The notes under the pieces were generated by a model. It did not search any database and was not told the origin of the DNA. It saw nothing but the letters and a program-made list of their open reading frames with translations. The translations under genes were made by a program, and so were the position numbers. Positions 39,828-49,339 of a stretch of 64,000 nt of DNA are shown in pieces (the first letter of the stretch is position 1; each line of letters starts with the position of its first letter). This stretch comes from Rufibacter roseolus (lineage in GTDB: Bacteria > Bacteroidota > Bacteroidia > Cytophagales > Hymenobacteraceae). The DNA is taken from contig NZ_JAFMSU010000001.1 of assembly GCF_017916365.1 (NCBI RefSeq), positions 992,001-1,056,000 on the forward strand, given 5' to 3'.

Positions 39828-42815
39828 CTAGAAAACGCGACCTTCTGCGCGGGCTTTGCGGCCTTTTTTCACAGGTTCTGCTTTCTTCACTTCAGGGGTA
39901 GCCGGGGCAGCAGCGGCATTGGCCATTACCGGAGCACCGTCTGGGTCCAGTTCCACTACATCGTAGCCCAGTTTCTCCAGACCTGGTTTGATAGCGGCTT
40001 TGTCGCCCACCAGCATGATGCTCATGTTATCAACCGGCAGGTACTTTTTGGCCAGCGCGTTGATCTCCTCTTTGGTGATGTTCTGCAGGATCTCGTTCTG
40101 CTTGGTCACGTAGTCAGGAGAAAGGTTGTAGCGCAGGATGTTGTTCAGGAAGGCCGCTTTCTGGAACGCAGTCTCGTAACGGCGGGCGTCAGACTGCCCA
40201 ATGGCGTTCTTCATGAAGGCTAGCTCGGCATCAGTGATTCCTTCTTCTCTGAAGCGCTTGATCTCTTTCATGAACTCCACCACAGAGGCGTCAGAAGCGT
40301 TGGAACGCACGCCAGCCGATGCAGTGAATGGACCAGCCTCTTCGGTACCGGAGAAGCCGGAGCGGGCGCCGTAGGTGTAGCCTTTATCTTCGCGCAGGTT
40401 CAGGTTGATGCGGCTATTGAAAGCCCCACCCAACACGTAGTTCATCAGGTTGGCTTTGTAATACTCGCCGGTGGCATCATAAGGAAGCGCCATGTAGCCT
40501 ATTCTGATCTCAGACTGGGCGGCCTTCTCTTTGTCCACGATGAAGATCTTGGTCTTGTCAATGCTGGCGGCTTTGAAGTCAGACGGCATGGTCACCTGCT
40601 TAGGCGTCCACTTGTTCAGGAACGCCAGTTTAGGCATCACTTGCTTCTGGTCTACATCACCTACCACTACCAGGTTGGTCACACTTGGTGAGAAGTAGTT
40701 TGCGTAGAATTTCTTCACGTCATCCAGGGTGATGCTTTCCACGGTCTGTACAGTACCCACTACCGGAATCGCGCGGATGTTGCCTTCGCCGTACAGCATT
40801 TTGTTGTACACGTTGTCGGCTACCACGGTAGGCTGGGTGCTCTGGTTTCTGATGGCTTCCAGACGCTGTTTCTTGATGCGGTCAAACTCAGCCGCGTCAA
40901 AACGAGGATGGAACATGCGCTCTTCCAACAGGGCCAACGTGGCATCCAGGTTTTTCACCTGAGAAGACACAGATACGGTCATGCTTTCCGCGCCGCTACC
41001 GAAACCAATGGAGGAACCCAGTTTCTCCAGCTCAGTGCTGATCTGCTCAGCAGTGAATTTCAGGGAGGACTCGTTCAGCATAGAAGCAGTTAAAGAAGCG
41101 ATACCGGCTTTAGACGGATCATTTGCCTCCAGTTTGTGGCCGCCCTGCAGGGTGAACAACATGGTCACGGTAGGTACTTCGTCAGACTTGGCCCCGATTA
41201 CTTTGATGCCGTTGGCCAAACTTTCTTTCCAGAACGGCGGCACGGTGATGGCCGGAACGGCACCCGCGGCCGGACGCTTGCTGCGGTCAAAAGTATCTTT
41301 GGCTTTCACGTACTTGAGGCCAGAGTACTGGTCAGCCGGAGCTTTGTAGCCGGTTGGGTCTACTTTGAAGTTGTCGGCTTTGGCAATCAACTCAGACTTG
41401 CCTTTGGGCACTACGCTCAGGATCACGGCTTTCTTGCCTTTGATATATTGTTTGTACACGCGCAGTACATCGTCTTTGGTCACCGCGTTCACCGCTTGTC
41501 TTTCCTTTACAAGGTGGTTCGCGTTGCCGGTCATGAACTGGTTGGCCGCCAGGGTAGAGGTCTTGCCAGATACGCTGGACATGCGGTTGATCACGCTAGC
41601 CTCGTAAGAAGCTTTGTAACGGGCGATGTCCTCATCGGTCACGCCTTTTTTCTCGAACTCCGCAATGGCGTCGCGCAATTGTTTCTCGGCATCAGCCAGA
41701 TTCTGGTTAGGCAGCACGCGGGCAGAAAGCGTGAATTCACCGGCTAACTCAGAAGTGGAATGGTACGCACCGGCCTGGTTGGCTTTCTGCGTTTTCACCA
41801 TGTTCTGGTAAATAATGGACGTTCTGCCACCACCAATGATATCAGAAAGTACATCCAGGGCAGGCTCATCCGGGTGATTGGCCGGCACGGTTGGCAAGGT
41901 CATCTGCACCAGCGGGAAACGCACGTTGTCCTCGTAGGAGATGTAACGGTCCTGGGCCAATACCGGGGCAGGCAGCTTTTGGTTCTTAACCTCTGGTCCG
42001 CGCTGGATGGAGCCGAAGTATTTCTCGGCCAATTTCACCACCTGGGCCGGGGTTACGTCACCGCCCACGGTTAAGGTAGCGTTGTTTGGTCCGTACCAGC
42101 GCAGGAAGAAGTTCTTCAGGTCATTTACGTTCACCCGGTTCAGGTCTTCGATGTACCCGATGGTGGTCCAGGAGTAAGGGTGACCGTACGGATATAAAGC
42201 GGCGCTCATTTTCTCGTAAGACAAGCCGTAAGGGGCGTTGTCTACGCGCTGTCCGCGCTCGTTTTTCACGGTCTCGCGCTGTACCTCAAATTTCTGCTGA
42301 GTTACGGCATCCAACAGGAAGCCCATGCGGTCAGCCTCTAACCACAAAGCAGTTTCTAACTGGTTAGAAGGAACGGTTTCAAAGTAATTGGTTCTATCGC
42401 GGTTAGTGGTTCCGTTCAGGGTTCCGCCGGCTTCAGAGACAATCTTGAAGTGCTCCTCATCGGCTACGTTGTCCGATCCCTGGAACATCATGTGCTCAAA
42501 GAAGTGCGCGAAACCAGACTTACCAACCTCTTCGCGGCCGGAGCCTACGTGGTAGGTCACGTCCACGTGCACGATGGGGTCAGAGTGATCTTCGTGCACG
42601 ATCACGGTAAGGCCGTTGGCCAACTGGTATTTCTCGTAAGGGATCACCAGTTCGCCGCTCTTGCGGGTAACAGTCTCTAACTTACGAGTACCACCCTGCT
42701 GGGCTTTAGTGGTGGTAGTAGAGGCTTTCTTGGCTGGCGTAGCTTTAGTCTGGGCCTGGGCCTGCGTTAACATGGCGGCAGCCAGCAAGATTGCCAGAGT
42801 GCTCTTCTTTGACAT
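39828..42815 (-). CDS. exported two-domain M16 metallopeptidase (pitrilysin-like)
   Basis: About 995 residues with a signal peptide (ending TQAQAQ). The N-terminal M16 half carries the inverted zinc motif HFFEH (H104, E107, H108) with the downstream glutamate in RETVKNERGQRVDNA. The C-terminal half repeats the fold without the metal site. The full-length bilobed arrangement forms the peptide-degrading clamshell. It ends in a basic tail (KKGRKARAEG). It likely degrades periplasmic peptides. The start at 42815 opens the signal; 22 upstream codons are excluded. Confidence 0.92.
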   Translation of the reverse strand: MSKKSTLAILLAAAMLTQAQAQTKATPAKKASTTTTKAQQGGTRKLETVTRKSGELVIPYEKYQLANGLTVIVHEDHSDPIVHVDVTYHVGSGREEVGKSGFAHFFEHMMFQGSDNVADEEHFKIVSEAGGTLNGTTNRDRTNYFETVPSNQLETALWLEADRMGFLLDAVTQQKFEVQRETVKNERGQRVDNAPYGLSYEKMSAALYPYGHPYSWTTIGYIEDLNRVNVNDLKNFFLRWYGPNNATLTVGGDVTPAQVVKLAEKYFGSIQRGPEVKNQKLPAPVLAQDRYISYEDNVRFPLVQMTLPTVPANHPDEPALDVLSDIIGGGRTSIIYQNMVKTQKANQAGAYHSTSELAGEFTLSARVLPNQNLADAEKQLRDAIAEFEKKGVTDEDIARYKASYEASVINRMSSVSGKTSTLAANQFMTGNANHLVKERQAVNAVTKDDVLRVYKQYIKGKKAVILSVVPKGKSELIAKADNFKVDPTGYKAPADQYSGLKYVKAKDTFDRSKRPAAGAVPAITVPPFWKESLANGIKVIGAKSDEVPTVTMLFTLQGGHKLEANDPSKAGIASLTASMLNESSLKFTAEQISTELEKLGSSIGFGSGAESMTVSVSSQVKNLDATLALLEERMFHPRFDAAEFDRIKKQRLEAIRNQSTQPTVVADNVYNKMLYGEGNIRAIPVVGTVQTVESITLDDVKKFYANYFSPSVTNLVVVGDVDQKQVMPKLAFLNKWTPKQVTMPSDFKAASIDKTKIFIVDKEKAAQSEIRIGYMALPYDATGEYYKANLMNYVLGGAFNSRINLNLREDKGYTYGARSGFSGTEEAGPFTASAGVRSNASDASVVEFMKEIKRFREEGITDAELAFMKNAIGQSDARRYETAFQKAAFLNNILRYNLSPDYVTKQNEILQNITKEEINALAKKYLPVDNMSIMLVGDKAAIKPGLEKLGYDVVELDPDGAPVMANAAAAPATPEVKKAEPVKKGRKARAEGRVF

Positions 42816-43116
42816 GCGAATAGTTTGTTTGGGTTGGGTAAAAGGATGACTCTGCTTATAATAATATGGAATTATTCCCACTTATCACAAAAGAGAGCGA
42901 GTTTGTAAACAAATGATAGTTAATGATTTAAGTTGAGGTAGATGGGCTTTAAGGCCCGGACCTACCGCAGGGGGTATTTTCTTAGTCGAGGGGAGGGACG
43001 GATTATTACAGTTCTCCCTGTTATTTGCCTCTTTTTCTGAATTCGGCCCTTAAACAGGAAACCTGGCTGTAGGTAGGCGCAGGCTTCCTGTTTAAGGGCC
43101 GAATTTCTTGAATCAC
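42816..43116. other. 301-nt intergenic region
   Basis: Non-coding. It contains the long hairpin at 43040-43105 and the promoter region of the M16 gene. Nothing else recognised. Confidence 0.5.
43040..43105. terminator. long hairpin, probable terminator of the serine hydrolase gene
   Basis: Perfect 21-bp arms (43040-43060 and 43085-43105), extended by CCTG/CAGG after one mismatch. It is T-rich on both sides and lies just after the stop of the minus-strand serine hydrolase. Confidence 0.7.
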
Positions 43117-44682
43117 CTACTTTTTGCGGCTGAACTCCAGCTCCGAGAAATGTAAATCTGGGTTGTTGGCGTCTAAGCGCAACTCAGAAATAGAACCATC
43201 AGGGCCAGGAAGGAACCGGGCTTTGGTAGGCGTGAGTAGCGCGAAGTTGTTTTTCCAGGCCAGGTTGAAGATGTCAGGTTGGTGAAGGGAAAGCTCGCCG
43301 CCCAGGGCTGGAGCCGATGCCAGGCTTAACACCAGTTTTCCGTTCTGTACTGTCACGGTGGCATCCCCGTACAGAGGGCTGTAGTAGGTCCCGGCGTAGT
43401 CGCTGAGGCTGCGGGTGAGTCTGGCTTTGGCGGTTTTCGTTTTCGGAGCTTTGGCCTCGGTAGCTTTTTCTGCTTCTCTGGCTTTGGCGGCCATGTCCAG
43501 GCTGAACTGGCTCCAGTCGCGGCCGTTGGTGATGCCCAGGAACTGGTCAATGGTATAGCTGGCAATGGGCGACATGATGCTGCTCATGCTGTTGGTCAGG
43601 ATCACGATGCCCAGCTTTTCCTCGGGTATCAATGTGGTCCAGCTGTTCATGCCTTCGTGGCCGCCGCTGTGGGCTATTATTTTCCTGCCCTGGTAGTCAT
43701 TGAGCATCCAACCCAGACCAGCTCCCCTGAAATGCACAGAAGGGTTGATTTTCTCCATCTCCTTCGGCACTACGGTAGGGTTGTGCATGGTCCACATGGT
43801 ATGTGAGGCGTTTTCAGAGAACAGGCGCTGGCCTTTATAGGTACCGCGGTTCAGTTGTAGTTTGAGCCATTTGGCATCTTCCAGCACGCTGGTGAAGATA
43901 CCGGCGGCGGGGTTCCAGTTGTCCCAGGCGGTGAGCACGGTAGGCACGGGTTTTCCGTTTTCAGAATTAGGATTGCCGTGCGGGGTGGTCACGTTCTCCA
44001 AGCCTTTCAACTGATGTACCGAGGTGTAAGAACGGGTCATGCCCAGTGGCTTGAAGATGCGCTCCTGGATGAACTGCTCCCAGGGTTTTCCGCTGATGGC
44101 CTCAATCACTTCGCCCGCGGCGATGAACATGAGATTGGAGTAGCCATATCCGGCCCGGAAAGGGTAAGCGGGCTTGAGGTATCTGGCACGCTCCAGGATC
44201 TCTTTGCGGCTGAAAGTGGTGTTGTACCAGAGCAGATCGCCGGAGAAGGTCTGCAGGCCCACGCGGTGGCTTAGTAGATCCCTGACGTTGAGGTTCTGCG
44301 TCACGTACGGATCATAGAGTTGCAGGTACGGCAGGTATTTGGTCACGGGGTCATCCCAGCTGAGCTTGCCTTCGTCTACCAGCATGGCCAGCGCGGCGGC
44401 GGTGTAGGCCTTGGTGTTGGAGGCAATCCCGAAGATGGTGTTGGCATCCACGGCGCCGCCTTTCTGCTGGTCGCGTACGCCATAGCCTTTGGCAAACACC
44501 ACCGAGTCGTTTTTCACGATAGCAATAGCCATGCCCGGTACGTTCCAGTCTTTAAGGGCTTTCTGGTAATAGGCATCTAGTTTCTGGAGATCGGCTTGGG
44601 CAAAAACAGGGTAGGAGAGGCACCACAGGAAGAGTGCCAAGAAAGTGAGCCGGAGAGACCGGCCGGAAAAAAGAAGCGACAT
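43117..44682 (-). CDS. exported serine hydrolase (class C beta-lactamase fold) with DUF3471-like tail
   Basis: 521 residues with a signal peptide (ending SYPVFAQ). The catalytic motif S88-N-T-K91 is in FGIASNTKAYTAAALA, the Tyr motif in FRAGYGYSNLMFIAAGEV and the HSGG motif in IIAHSGGHEGMNSW. The C-terminal 90 residues form a DUF3471-like beta-barrel (LSDYAGTYYSPLYGDATVTV). This type is usually an esterase or peptidase. The start at 44682 opens the signal; the open frame extends 124 codons upstream into the ruvX region but has no gene-like content. It is divergent to ruvX. Confidence 0.9.
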   Translation of the reverse strand: MSLLFSGRSLRLTFLALFLWCLSYPVFAQADLQKLDAYYQKALKDWNVPGMAIAIVKNDSVVFAKGYGVRDQQKGGAVDANTIFGIASNTKAYTAAALAMLVDEGKLSWDDPVTKYLPYLQLYDPYVTQNLNVRDLLSHRVGLQTFSGDLLWYNTTFSRKEILERARYLKPAYPFRAGYGYSNLMFIAAGEVIEAISGKPWEQFIQERIFKPLGMTRSYTSVHQLKGLENVTTPHGNPNSENGKPVPTVLTAWDNWNPAAGIFTSVLEDAKWLKLQLNRGTYKGQRLFSENASHTMWTMHNPTVVPKEMEKINPSVHFRGAGLGWMLNDYQGRKIIAHSGGHEGMNSWTTLIPEEKLGIVILTNSMSSIMSPIASYTIDQFLGITNGRDWSQFSLDMAAKAREAEKATEAKAPKTKTAKARLTRSLSDYAGTYYSPLYGDATVTVQNGKLVLSLASAPALGGELSLHQPDIFNLAWKNNFALLTPTKARFLPGPDGSISELRLDANNPDLHFSELEFSRKK

Positions 44683-44832
44683 GGGTGAGAGATTCGATTT
44701 AACTCCCAAGATACACAAAAGACCGTTTGGTTGAAACTGGCCCGCAGCCGGAGAAGTCGGGTTTTCAGAATAATGCGCTACCTTTGCCCTCATTCCGGGG
44801 CCGATAACCATGCAAAGCAGAATGCCTGCGCT

Positions 44833-44868
44833 GTTTCCAGGCCCATTTCCGGAAAACAACGTAAAAAC
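44833..44868. repeat. dispersed palindrome copy
   Basis: Exactly 36 nt: GTTTCCAGGCCCATTTCC, GGAAAACAACGTAAAAAC. It ends 6 nt before the ruvX start codon. Confidence 0.7.
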
Positions 44869-44874
44869 CGATAC

Positions 44875-45294
44875 ATGGGGCGCATACTGGCCATAGATTA
44901 CGGCGTGAAGCGGGTGGGGCTGGCGGTCACAGATCCGCTGCAGATCATCGCCTCGGGGCTGGACACGGTGCATGCGAAGGACCTGCATACCTTTCTGGCG
45001 CAGTACTGCCAGAAAGAGGAGGTGGAGGCCTTTGTGGTGGGCATGCCCAAGCACCTGGACAGTTCAGACACCAATAACACCCAGCACGTGGTGGGCTTCG
45101 TGCGGAAACTGAAGAAACAATTCCCCGACAAACAAGTAATCACCCATGATGAACGCTTTACCTCCAGAATGGCGTTCCAGACCATGATAGATGCCGGCCT
45201 GGGCAAGAAAGCCCGCGCCAACAAAGAGACCGTGGACAAGATCAGCGCCACCATTATTTTACAGAGTTACCTAGAGAGCAGACAATATCTATGA
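44875..45294 (+). CDS. ruvX: Holliday junction resolvase-like RuvX/YqgF
   Basis: 139 residues of the RNase-H-fold YqgF/RuvX family, implicated in Holliday junction resolution and in 16S rRNA 5' processing. The first strand ILAIDYGVKRVGLAVTDP carries the catalytic Asp. Further landmarks are VVGMPKHLDSSDTN and THDERFTSRMA. The ATG at 44875 is chosen because it starts the conserved strand. It overlaps def by 4 nt (ATGA), so the two are translationally coupled. Confidence 0.93.
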   Translation: MGRILAIDYGVKRVGLAVTDPLQIIASGLDTVHAKDLHTFLAQYCQKEEVEAFVVGMPKHLDSSDTNNTQHVVGFVRKLKKQFPDKQVITHDERFTSRMAFQTMIDAGLGKKARANKETVDKISATIILQSYLESRQYL

Positions 45295-45857
45295 TCTACC
45301 CTATTGTTGCCTACGGCGATCCGGTGCTGCGCACCAGAGCCAAAGACATTCCCTTAGATTCCCCTGAGCTGGAAAAGCTTATTGAAGACATGTTTGAGAC
45401 CATGTACCACGCCCACGGCGTAGGTCTGGCCGCCCCGCAGATAGGCAAAAGCATCCGTCTGTTCGTGATTGATTCTAACCCTTTCATGGACGAGGATGAA
45501 AAAGAGCAGGGCGTGAAAAAGGCGTTCATCAACCCCACCATCCTGGAGGAGTCCGGCGAGGAGTGGGGCTTTGACGAAGGCTGCCTCAGCATCCCTGGCA
45601 TCCGGGAGGAAGTGTGGCGCCAGGAGCGCATCAAGATCCGCTACTATGACCTGGAAGGCAAAGAGTACATTGAGGAGTTTGATGACGTGACCGCCCGCGT
45701 GATTCAGCACGAATACGATCACATTGAAGGCATCCTCTTCACGGACCATCTTTCAGCTTTGAAGAAGCGCCTGCTCAAAGGCAAACTCACCAAGATCACC
45801 AAAGGCGACGTAGACGCCGATTACCGCATGAAGTTTGCTGGGTTGAGTAAGCGGTAA
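45291..45857 (+). CDS. def: peptide deformylase
   Basis: Removes the formyl group from nascent N-terminal methionine in the cytoplasm. 188 residues with all three motifs: GVGLAAPQIG (43-52), EGCLSIPG with metal ligand C98, and the HEYDH motif with H140, E141 and H144. Length and motifs are of the normal active type. It overlaps ruvX by 4 nt and is followed by a terminator at 45880. Confidence 0.97.
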   Translation: MIYPIVAYGDPVLRTRAKDIPLDSPELEKLIEDMFETMYHAHGVGLAAPQIGKSIRLFVIDSNPFMDEDEKEQGVKKAFINPTILEESGEEWGFDEGCLSIPGIREEVWRQERIKIRYYDLEGKEYIEEFDDVTARVIQHEYDHIEGILFTDHLSALKKRLLKGKLTKITKGDVDADYRMKFAGLSKR

Positions 45858-45879
45858 TTAACTGTTTTGTAGTTTCTTT

Positions 45880-45912
45880 AAACCTCACAGGTCTGGCAGA
45901 CCTGGGAGGTTT
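45880..45912 (+). terminator. intrinsic terminator of ruvX-def
   Basis: AAACCTC pairs with GAGGTTT, with an inner AGGTC/GACCT stem and a following T-run. It starts 22 nt after the def stop. Confidence 0.85.
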
Positions 45913-46734
45913 TTAGTTTTAAGATCTCTCTTCTGGTTCAAGCTTTCAACTTGGACCTACCGTGGGTTGCAGTTTGCAACTGCAGTGAGTCGTGAGCCTC
46001 AAAGGTACTTTCTGGGTCTTTACCCCCAACTACCTTCTTACTCTACCTCCGGCGCTTGTTTCTCCGTTTGGAGGTTTGTCACTTTTCTCCTTGATGAGAA
46101 AAGTAACCAAAAGAATCAAGAAGAAAAGAAACTCGCTGACGCTCAAACAGTCTTTTCTTCATTCTCTGTGACACCCCGCTGCCGCTATTTATTGCATAGT
46201 GAACTTACGCCATTGCAATTTGAGAAGCCACTGCCTGGGCTCGTCGGAGGTTGGGTTACGCACGCGCCCAACCTCCGCCTCGCTGCATGTGCCTGCCTTT
46301 GCTCTAGAGCCGCTGCAATACCTTCATCGTCCTTCGGACGGGAGGATAACACTAGAATTGCCTGTTATTATCTGTTTGGAAATGTAGAGACCATGCACCG
46401 CCTTGCCTCCCTACGGATCCACCGCAATTTATGGCAACTACTGGAAATAGCTGGCAACTATCAGCAGCTACAGGAAAGGGCACCCATCAGAGGTGCCCCT
46501 ACAATCCCTGTTCTGCGTAGAGTTAGCATAGCACTCTACGCAGCCACTGTGCCGCCAATCTCCAGATTGGCCCTGCAGTACCGGTGCTTACCTCCAAGCA
46601 ACTCTTATTTTGCCTTTGCACTTGCATCTATGGGGACTTTCCAACCTTACTCAGATACATGACGCTTCTCACGCTTTCTTTTCTCAGTAAAATGATGTAA
46701 CTTACTTACAGGTAGTTATAATTAGGAAAGTAGT
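45913..46734. other. about 800-nt hairpin-rich region without a credible gene
   Basis: Holds hairpins at 46081-46104 (ACTTTTCTC/GAGAAAAGT), 46478-46498 (GGGCACC/GGTGCCC), 46513-46543 (CTGCGTAGAGT/ACTCTACGCAG) and 46554-46571 (CCAATCT/AGATTGG). A 231-codon open frame at 45967-46662 crosses all of them and has no domain, signal or natural composition, so it is not accepted as a gene. The region is probably a composite of dispersed repeats or structured RNA. Confidence 0.6.
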
Positions 46735-47247
46735 ATGAAGCAGCTCTTTCTATTTCCGTTATTTGTATTGCTCTCTCTCACCTGTGCGGGGCAAAGTCTG
46801 AACCTTGAGCAGCTTCTAAAGCTGCAGGGCATGGGTAAACAGGAGATCGGTGGTTTCCTGCAGGGCAAAGGCTGGGTGTCTAAATCAGACGTGAGTCCCA
46901 GTGAGGGCAAGATGGGCAAGGCTGTTTGGGCCTATAATCCCGAGGGGGAAGGCGCCGATGCCTGGTGTATCCTTTATTACAGTGACACCAGCCCCAACCG
47001 GATTCTTTACAACACCCAGGGCGGACCTACCTTTGACAAAATCAGGAAGAACGTGAAGCAGCGCGATATGGCCGTGCTGGAGGCCGGGGAGCAGGTAGAA
47101 GGCCTTGACTTCGTGGACGCCTACACAGATTACGCCGATGAGCAGATAGTGGCGCGCCTCTATGATTACAAGCAGATCAACTACTACGGCATTAAGATAT
47201 TCAAGAAAGAAGATTACCTGCAGGCTAAGAAAAGCGCCAAACTCTGA
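46735..47247 (+). CDS. exported protein of unknown function
   Basis: 170 residues with a signal peptide (MKQLFLFPLFVLLSLTCAGQ). The mature part has LNLEQLLKLQGMGKQEIGGF, KAVWAYNPEGEGADAWCILY and YDYKQINYYGIKIFKKEDYL, suggesting a small beta-rich domain found in Bacteroidetes hypothetical proteins. No named family. A dispersed palindrome follows 3 nt after its stop. Confidence 0.78.
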   Translation: MKQLFLFPLFVLLSLTCAGQSLNLEQLLKLQGMGKQEIGGFLQGKGWVSKSDVSPSEGKMGKAVWAYNPEGEGADAWCILYYSDTSPNRILYNTQGGPTFDKIRKNVKQRDMAVLEAGEQVEGLDFVDAYTDYADEQIVARLYDYKQINYYGIKIFKKEDYLQAKKSAKL

Positions 47248-47250
47248 TTG

Positions 47251-47286
47251 GTTTTAGCCCTGTTCACTTTAAAACCGGCGCTAAAC
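47251..47286. repeat. dispersed palindrome copy
   Basis: Exactly 36 nt: GTTTTAGCCCTGTTCAC, TTTAAAACCGGCGCTAAAC. It starts 3 nt after the preceding stop codon. Confidence 0.65.
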
Positions 47287-47328
47287 GTCCGGTCTTGGTC
47301 TGATTACAAATTTACCATTCTGCTTTGG

Positions 47329-47359
47329 GTCTGTTTTCAGGAAAAGAAGCCTGAAAGAC
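47329..47359. repeat. dispersed palindrome copy, short
   Basis: GTCTGTTTTC, AGG, AAAAGAAGCCTGAAAGAC. A truncated or shifted copy, upstream of the phospholipase-like gene. Confidence 0.5.
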
Positions 47360-47396
47360 AGGCCCTTTCTTTTGCCCTGAACTCGTATATTACTGC

Positions 47397-48347
47397 ATGC
47401 GAAATCGGTTTCTGCTTCTGGTGCTTTTGCTTGGCTTGCAACGGGTTGCCCTGGCCTGGGGCTTCTACGCGCACCAGCGCATCAACCAGCAGGCCGTGTA
47501 CACCCTTCCGACTGAGATGATCGGGTTTTACAAGCAGCACCTGCCGTACTTGGTGGAACAGGCCGTAGCCCCGGACAAGAGACGGTATACCGTGCCGGAG
47601 GAAGGTGCCCGCCATTTTATTGACCTGGATGTGTACGGAGACAGCGCTGCCTACAAACTGCCCCGCCGCTGGGATGATGCCGTGCAGAAATTTGGCCCGG
47701 ATACCCTGCAGCGGCACGGCATTGTGCCGTGGCACATCGGGTTGGTGCAGTACCAGCTCACCCAAGCTTTTCAGGAGCATGATGTCCCGCGTCTATTGCG
47801 GCTTTCGGCGGAGTTGGGCCACTACGTAGCTGATGCCTGCGTGCCTCTCCACACCACCCACAACTACAACGGTCAGTTCACCAATCAAAGGGGTATCCAT
47901 GGGCTATGGGAAAGCCGTCTGCCGGAACTTTGGGCCCCGGAATATGATTTCTTCATAGGGCCGCCGCAGCACCTGGCTAATCCCGGCCGCATGGCGTGGG
48001 AGATTGTCGCCCGGTCCAACGCTGCCCTGGATTCGGTCTTCTCCGTGGAGAAACAACTGACCAAAACCTTCTCTGAGGACAAGAAATACAGCCTGGAGGA
48101 GCGCGGCGCCTCCACAGTCAAAGTCTATTCCCGCGCGTTCAGCCAGGCTTACCACCGGGGCCTGCACGGTCAGGTTGAGCGGCAGATGCGGCTGGCTATC
48201 CACCTGGTGGCCAGTTACTGGTACACCGCCTGGGTAAACGCGGGTCAGCCCGACCTTAGGCAATTGGCGCCGCTTACGCCTGAGCAAAAGCAGCAACTGG
48301 AGCAGAACAAAATTGAGTACCAGACCGGCGAGCACGAGGCACGGTAA
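47397..48347 (+). CDS. exported zinc-dependent phospholipase C / S1-P1 nuclease-fold protein
   Basis: 316 residues. Signal cleavage after VALA would expose W21 as the mature N-terminus (WGFYAHQRIN), the N-terminal tryptophan zinc ligand of the phospholipase C/S1-P1 nuclease fold. Other ligand candidates are H26, H73/D76 (ARHFIDLD), H113 (PWHIGLVQYQ), H142/D146 (ELGHYVADACVP), H152, H155 and H168. The spacing fits a trinuclear zinc site. Substrate may be phospholipid or nucleic acid. It has a dispersed palindrome on each side. Confidence 0.82.
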   Translation: MRNRFLLLVLLLGLQRVALAWGFYAHQRINQQAVYTLPTEMIGFYKQHLPYLVEQAVAPDKRRYTVPEEGARHFIDLDVYGDSAAYKLPRRWDDAVQKFGPDTLQRHGIVPWHIGLVQYQLTQAFQEHDVPRLLRLSAELGHYVADACVPLHTTHNYNGQFTNQRGIHGLWESRLPELWAPEYDFFIGPPQHLANPGRMAWEIVARSNAALDSVFSVEKQLTKTFSEDKKYSLEERGASTVKVYSRAFSQAYHRGLHGQVERQMRLAIHLVASYWYTAWVNAGQPDLRQLAPLTPEQKQQLEQNKIEYQTGEHEAR

Positions 48348-48359
48348 ACAGGAGTTGGT

Positions 48360-48399
48360 GCGTTTTACCCCTGTCTTATGGAAAACAGGCCCGGAACGC
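48360..48399. repeat. dispersed palindrome copy
   Basis: 40 nt: GCGTTTTACCCCTGTCTTATGG, AAAACAGGCCCGGAACGC. It starts 13 nt after the preceding stop. Confidence 0.65.
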
Positions 48400-48467
48400 A
48401 TCTTGTGGAAAAGAGAAACAGACGCAGAGAAACAGAAGCAGCGCATCTTATGACAGGAGGCCCGCAC

Positions 48468-49208
48468 ATGGATAAGAGCTATAGAGTTGACGTATTCCTG
48501 ATTGCCCTAGGGTTGGCCACCCTGGTGGTGCAGCGGTTCTTCTTGAACCCAGACACCGATGCCGGGAACTGGCCGGGCTTCAGGTCCACCAAAGTGGAGG
48601 CCTCAGCGCCCATCCGCGCGCAGGTGGTGCCAGAGTCGGAGTACACCATCACTTTCCCAGCGGGCTCCAAGTACCAGGGCCTCACGCCTCCGGAAGGCAT
48701 CACGCCCAATCCTTTCCTGGAGGTGCAGCGGATTGTGAACGACAATGGGGAAGTAAGGGACTACGCCGGCAAAGACACCGATATGCGGCAGCTGCTGCTG
48801 GCCCACGCCGGCAAGGATTACCTGTTTGTGTTGCAGCAACAGGCCGCCAACGAGATGCTGCGCCATGAGCTTTTCCACCATTACTACAGTGATCCCACGC
48901 AGCCTAATATGTTAGAGGCCATAGGTTTTTACACGAATCAGTTGCTGGAGGCCAAGTCTGAGGATGCTAAACTGATCTATATGTGCCTGCGGGCGCTTAA
49001 ACAATACTGGCCTGAGGAGCAGCTAGCTCAGGCTGCCCTTTCCACCGCCACCCGGGTACAGGCCCGCGGAAAGCAGGCTGCGGCAGATACAACCACCACC
49101 AATGGGTACCATCGGCAGGTCTACGCCCGCGAGCTGAAGAAGATGGCCAGCCGCCTGAAAAGCCCCGGCAAAGTGGATAAGCCTGTGGACAAGCGGGTGG
49201 ATAGCTAA
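48468..49208 (+). CDS. membrane-anchored protein of unknown function, paralogue 1
   Basis: About 246 residues with one N-terminal helix (VDVFLIALGLATLVVQRFF). It shares the whole domain with the next gene: SKYQGLTPPEGITPNPFLEV, KDYLFVLQQQAANEMLRHEL, YTNQLLEAKSEDAKLIYMCL and QVYARELKKMASRL. The family is not recognised. An AGGAGG lies 8 nt upstream of the ATG at 48468, unusual in this phylum, and supports this start over the ATG at 48378. The tail VDKPVDKRVDS is low complexity. Confidence 0.7.
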   Translation: MDKSYRVDVFLIALGLATLVVQRFFLNPDTDAGNWPGFRSTKVEASAPIRAQVVPESEYTITFPAGSKYQGLTPPEGITPNPFLEVQRIVNDNGEVRDYAGKDTDMRQLLLAHAGKDYLFVLQQQAANEMLRHELFHHYYSDPTQPNMLEAIGFYTNQLLEAKSEDAKLIYMCLRALKQYWPEEQLAQAALSTATRVQARGKQAAADTTTTNGYHRQVYARELKKMASRLKSPGKVDKPVDKRVDS

Positions 49209-49339
49209 GTGGATAAGACGTGAATAAATATTCTACCCTAATCCTTTTTGAGGGCTCACCTAAAGCATTACTTTAGGAGTGAGAGGAAGGATATAGTTGC
49301 TGGTGCCTGACTTTAAAACTTTGGTTTATAATTCATTTC

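Noticed and set aside
45967-46662. 231-codon plus-strand open frame
   Set aside because: It crosses four hairpins, has no signal, domain or natural composition, and reads like translated repeat DNA.
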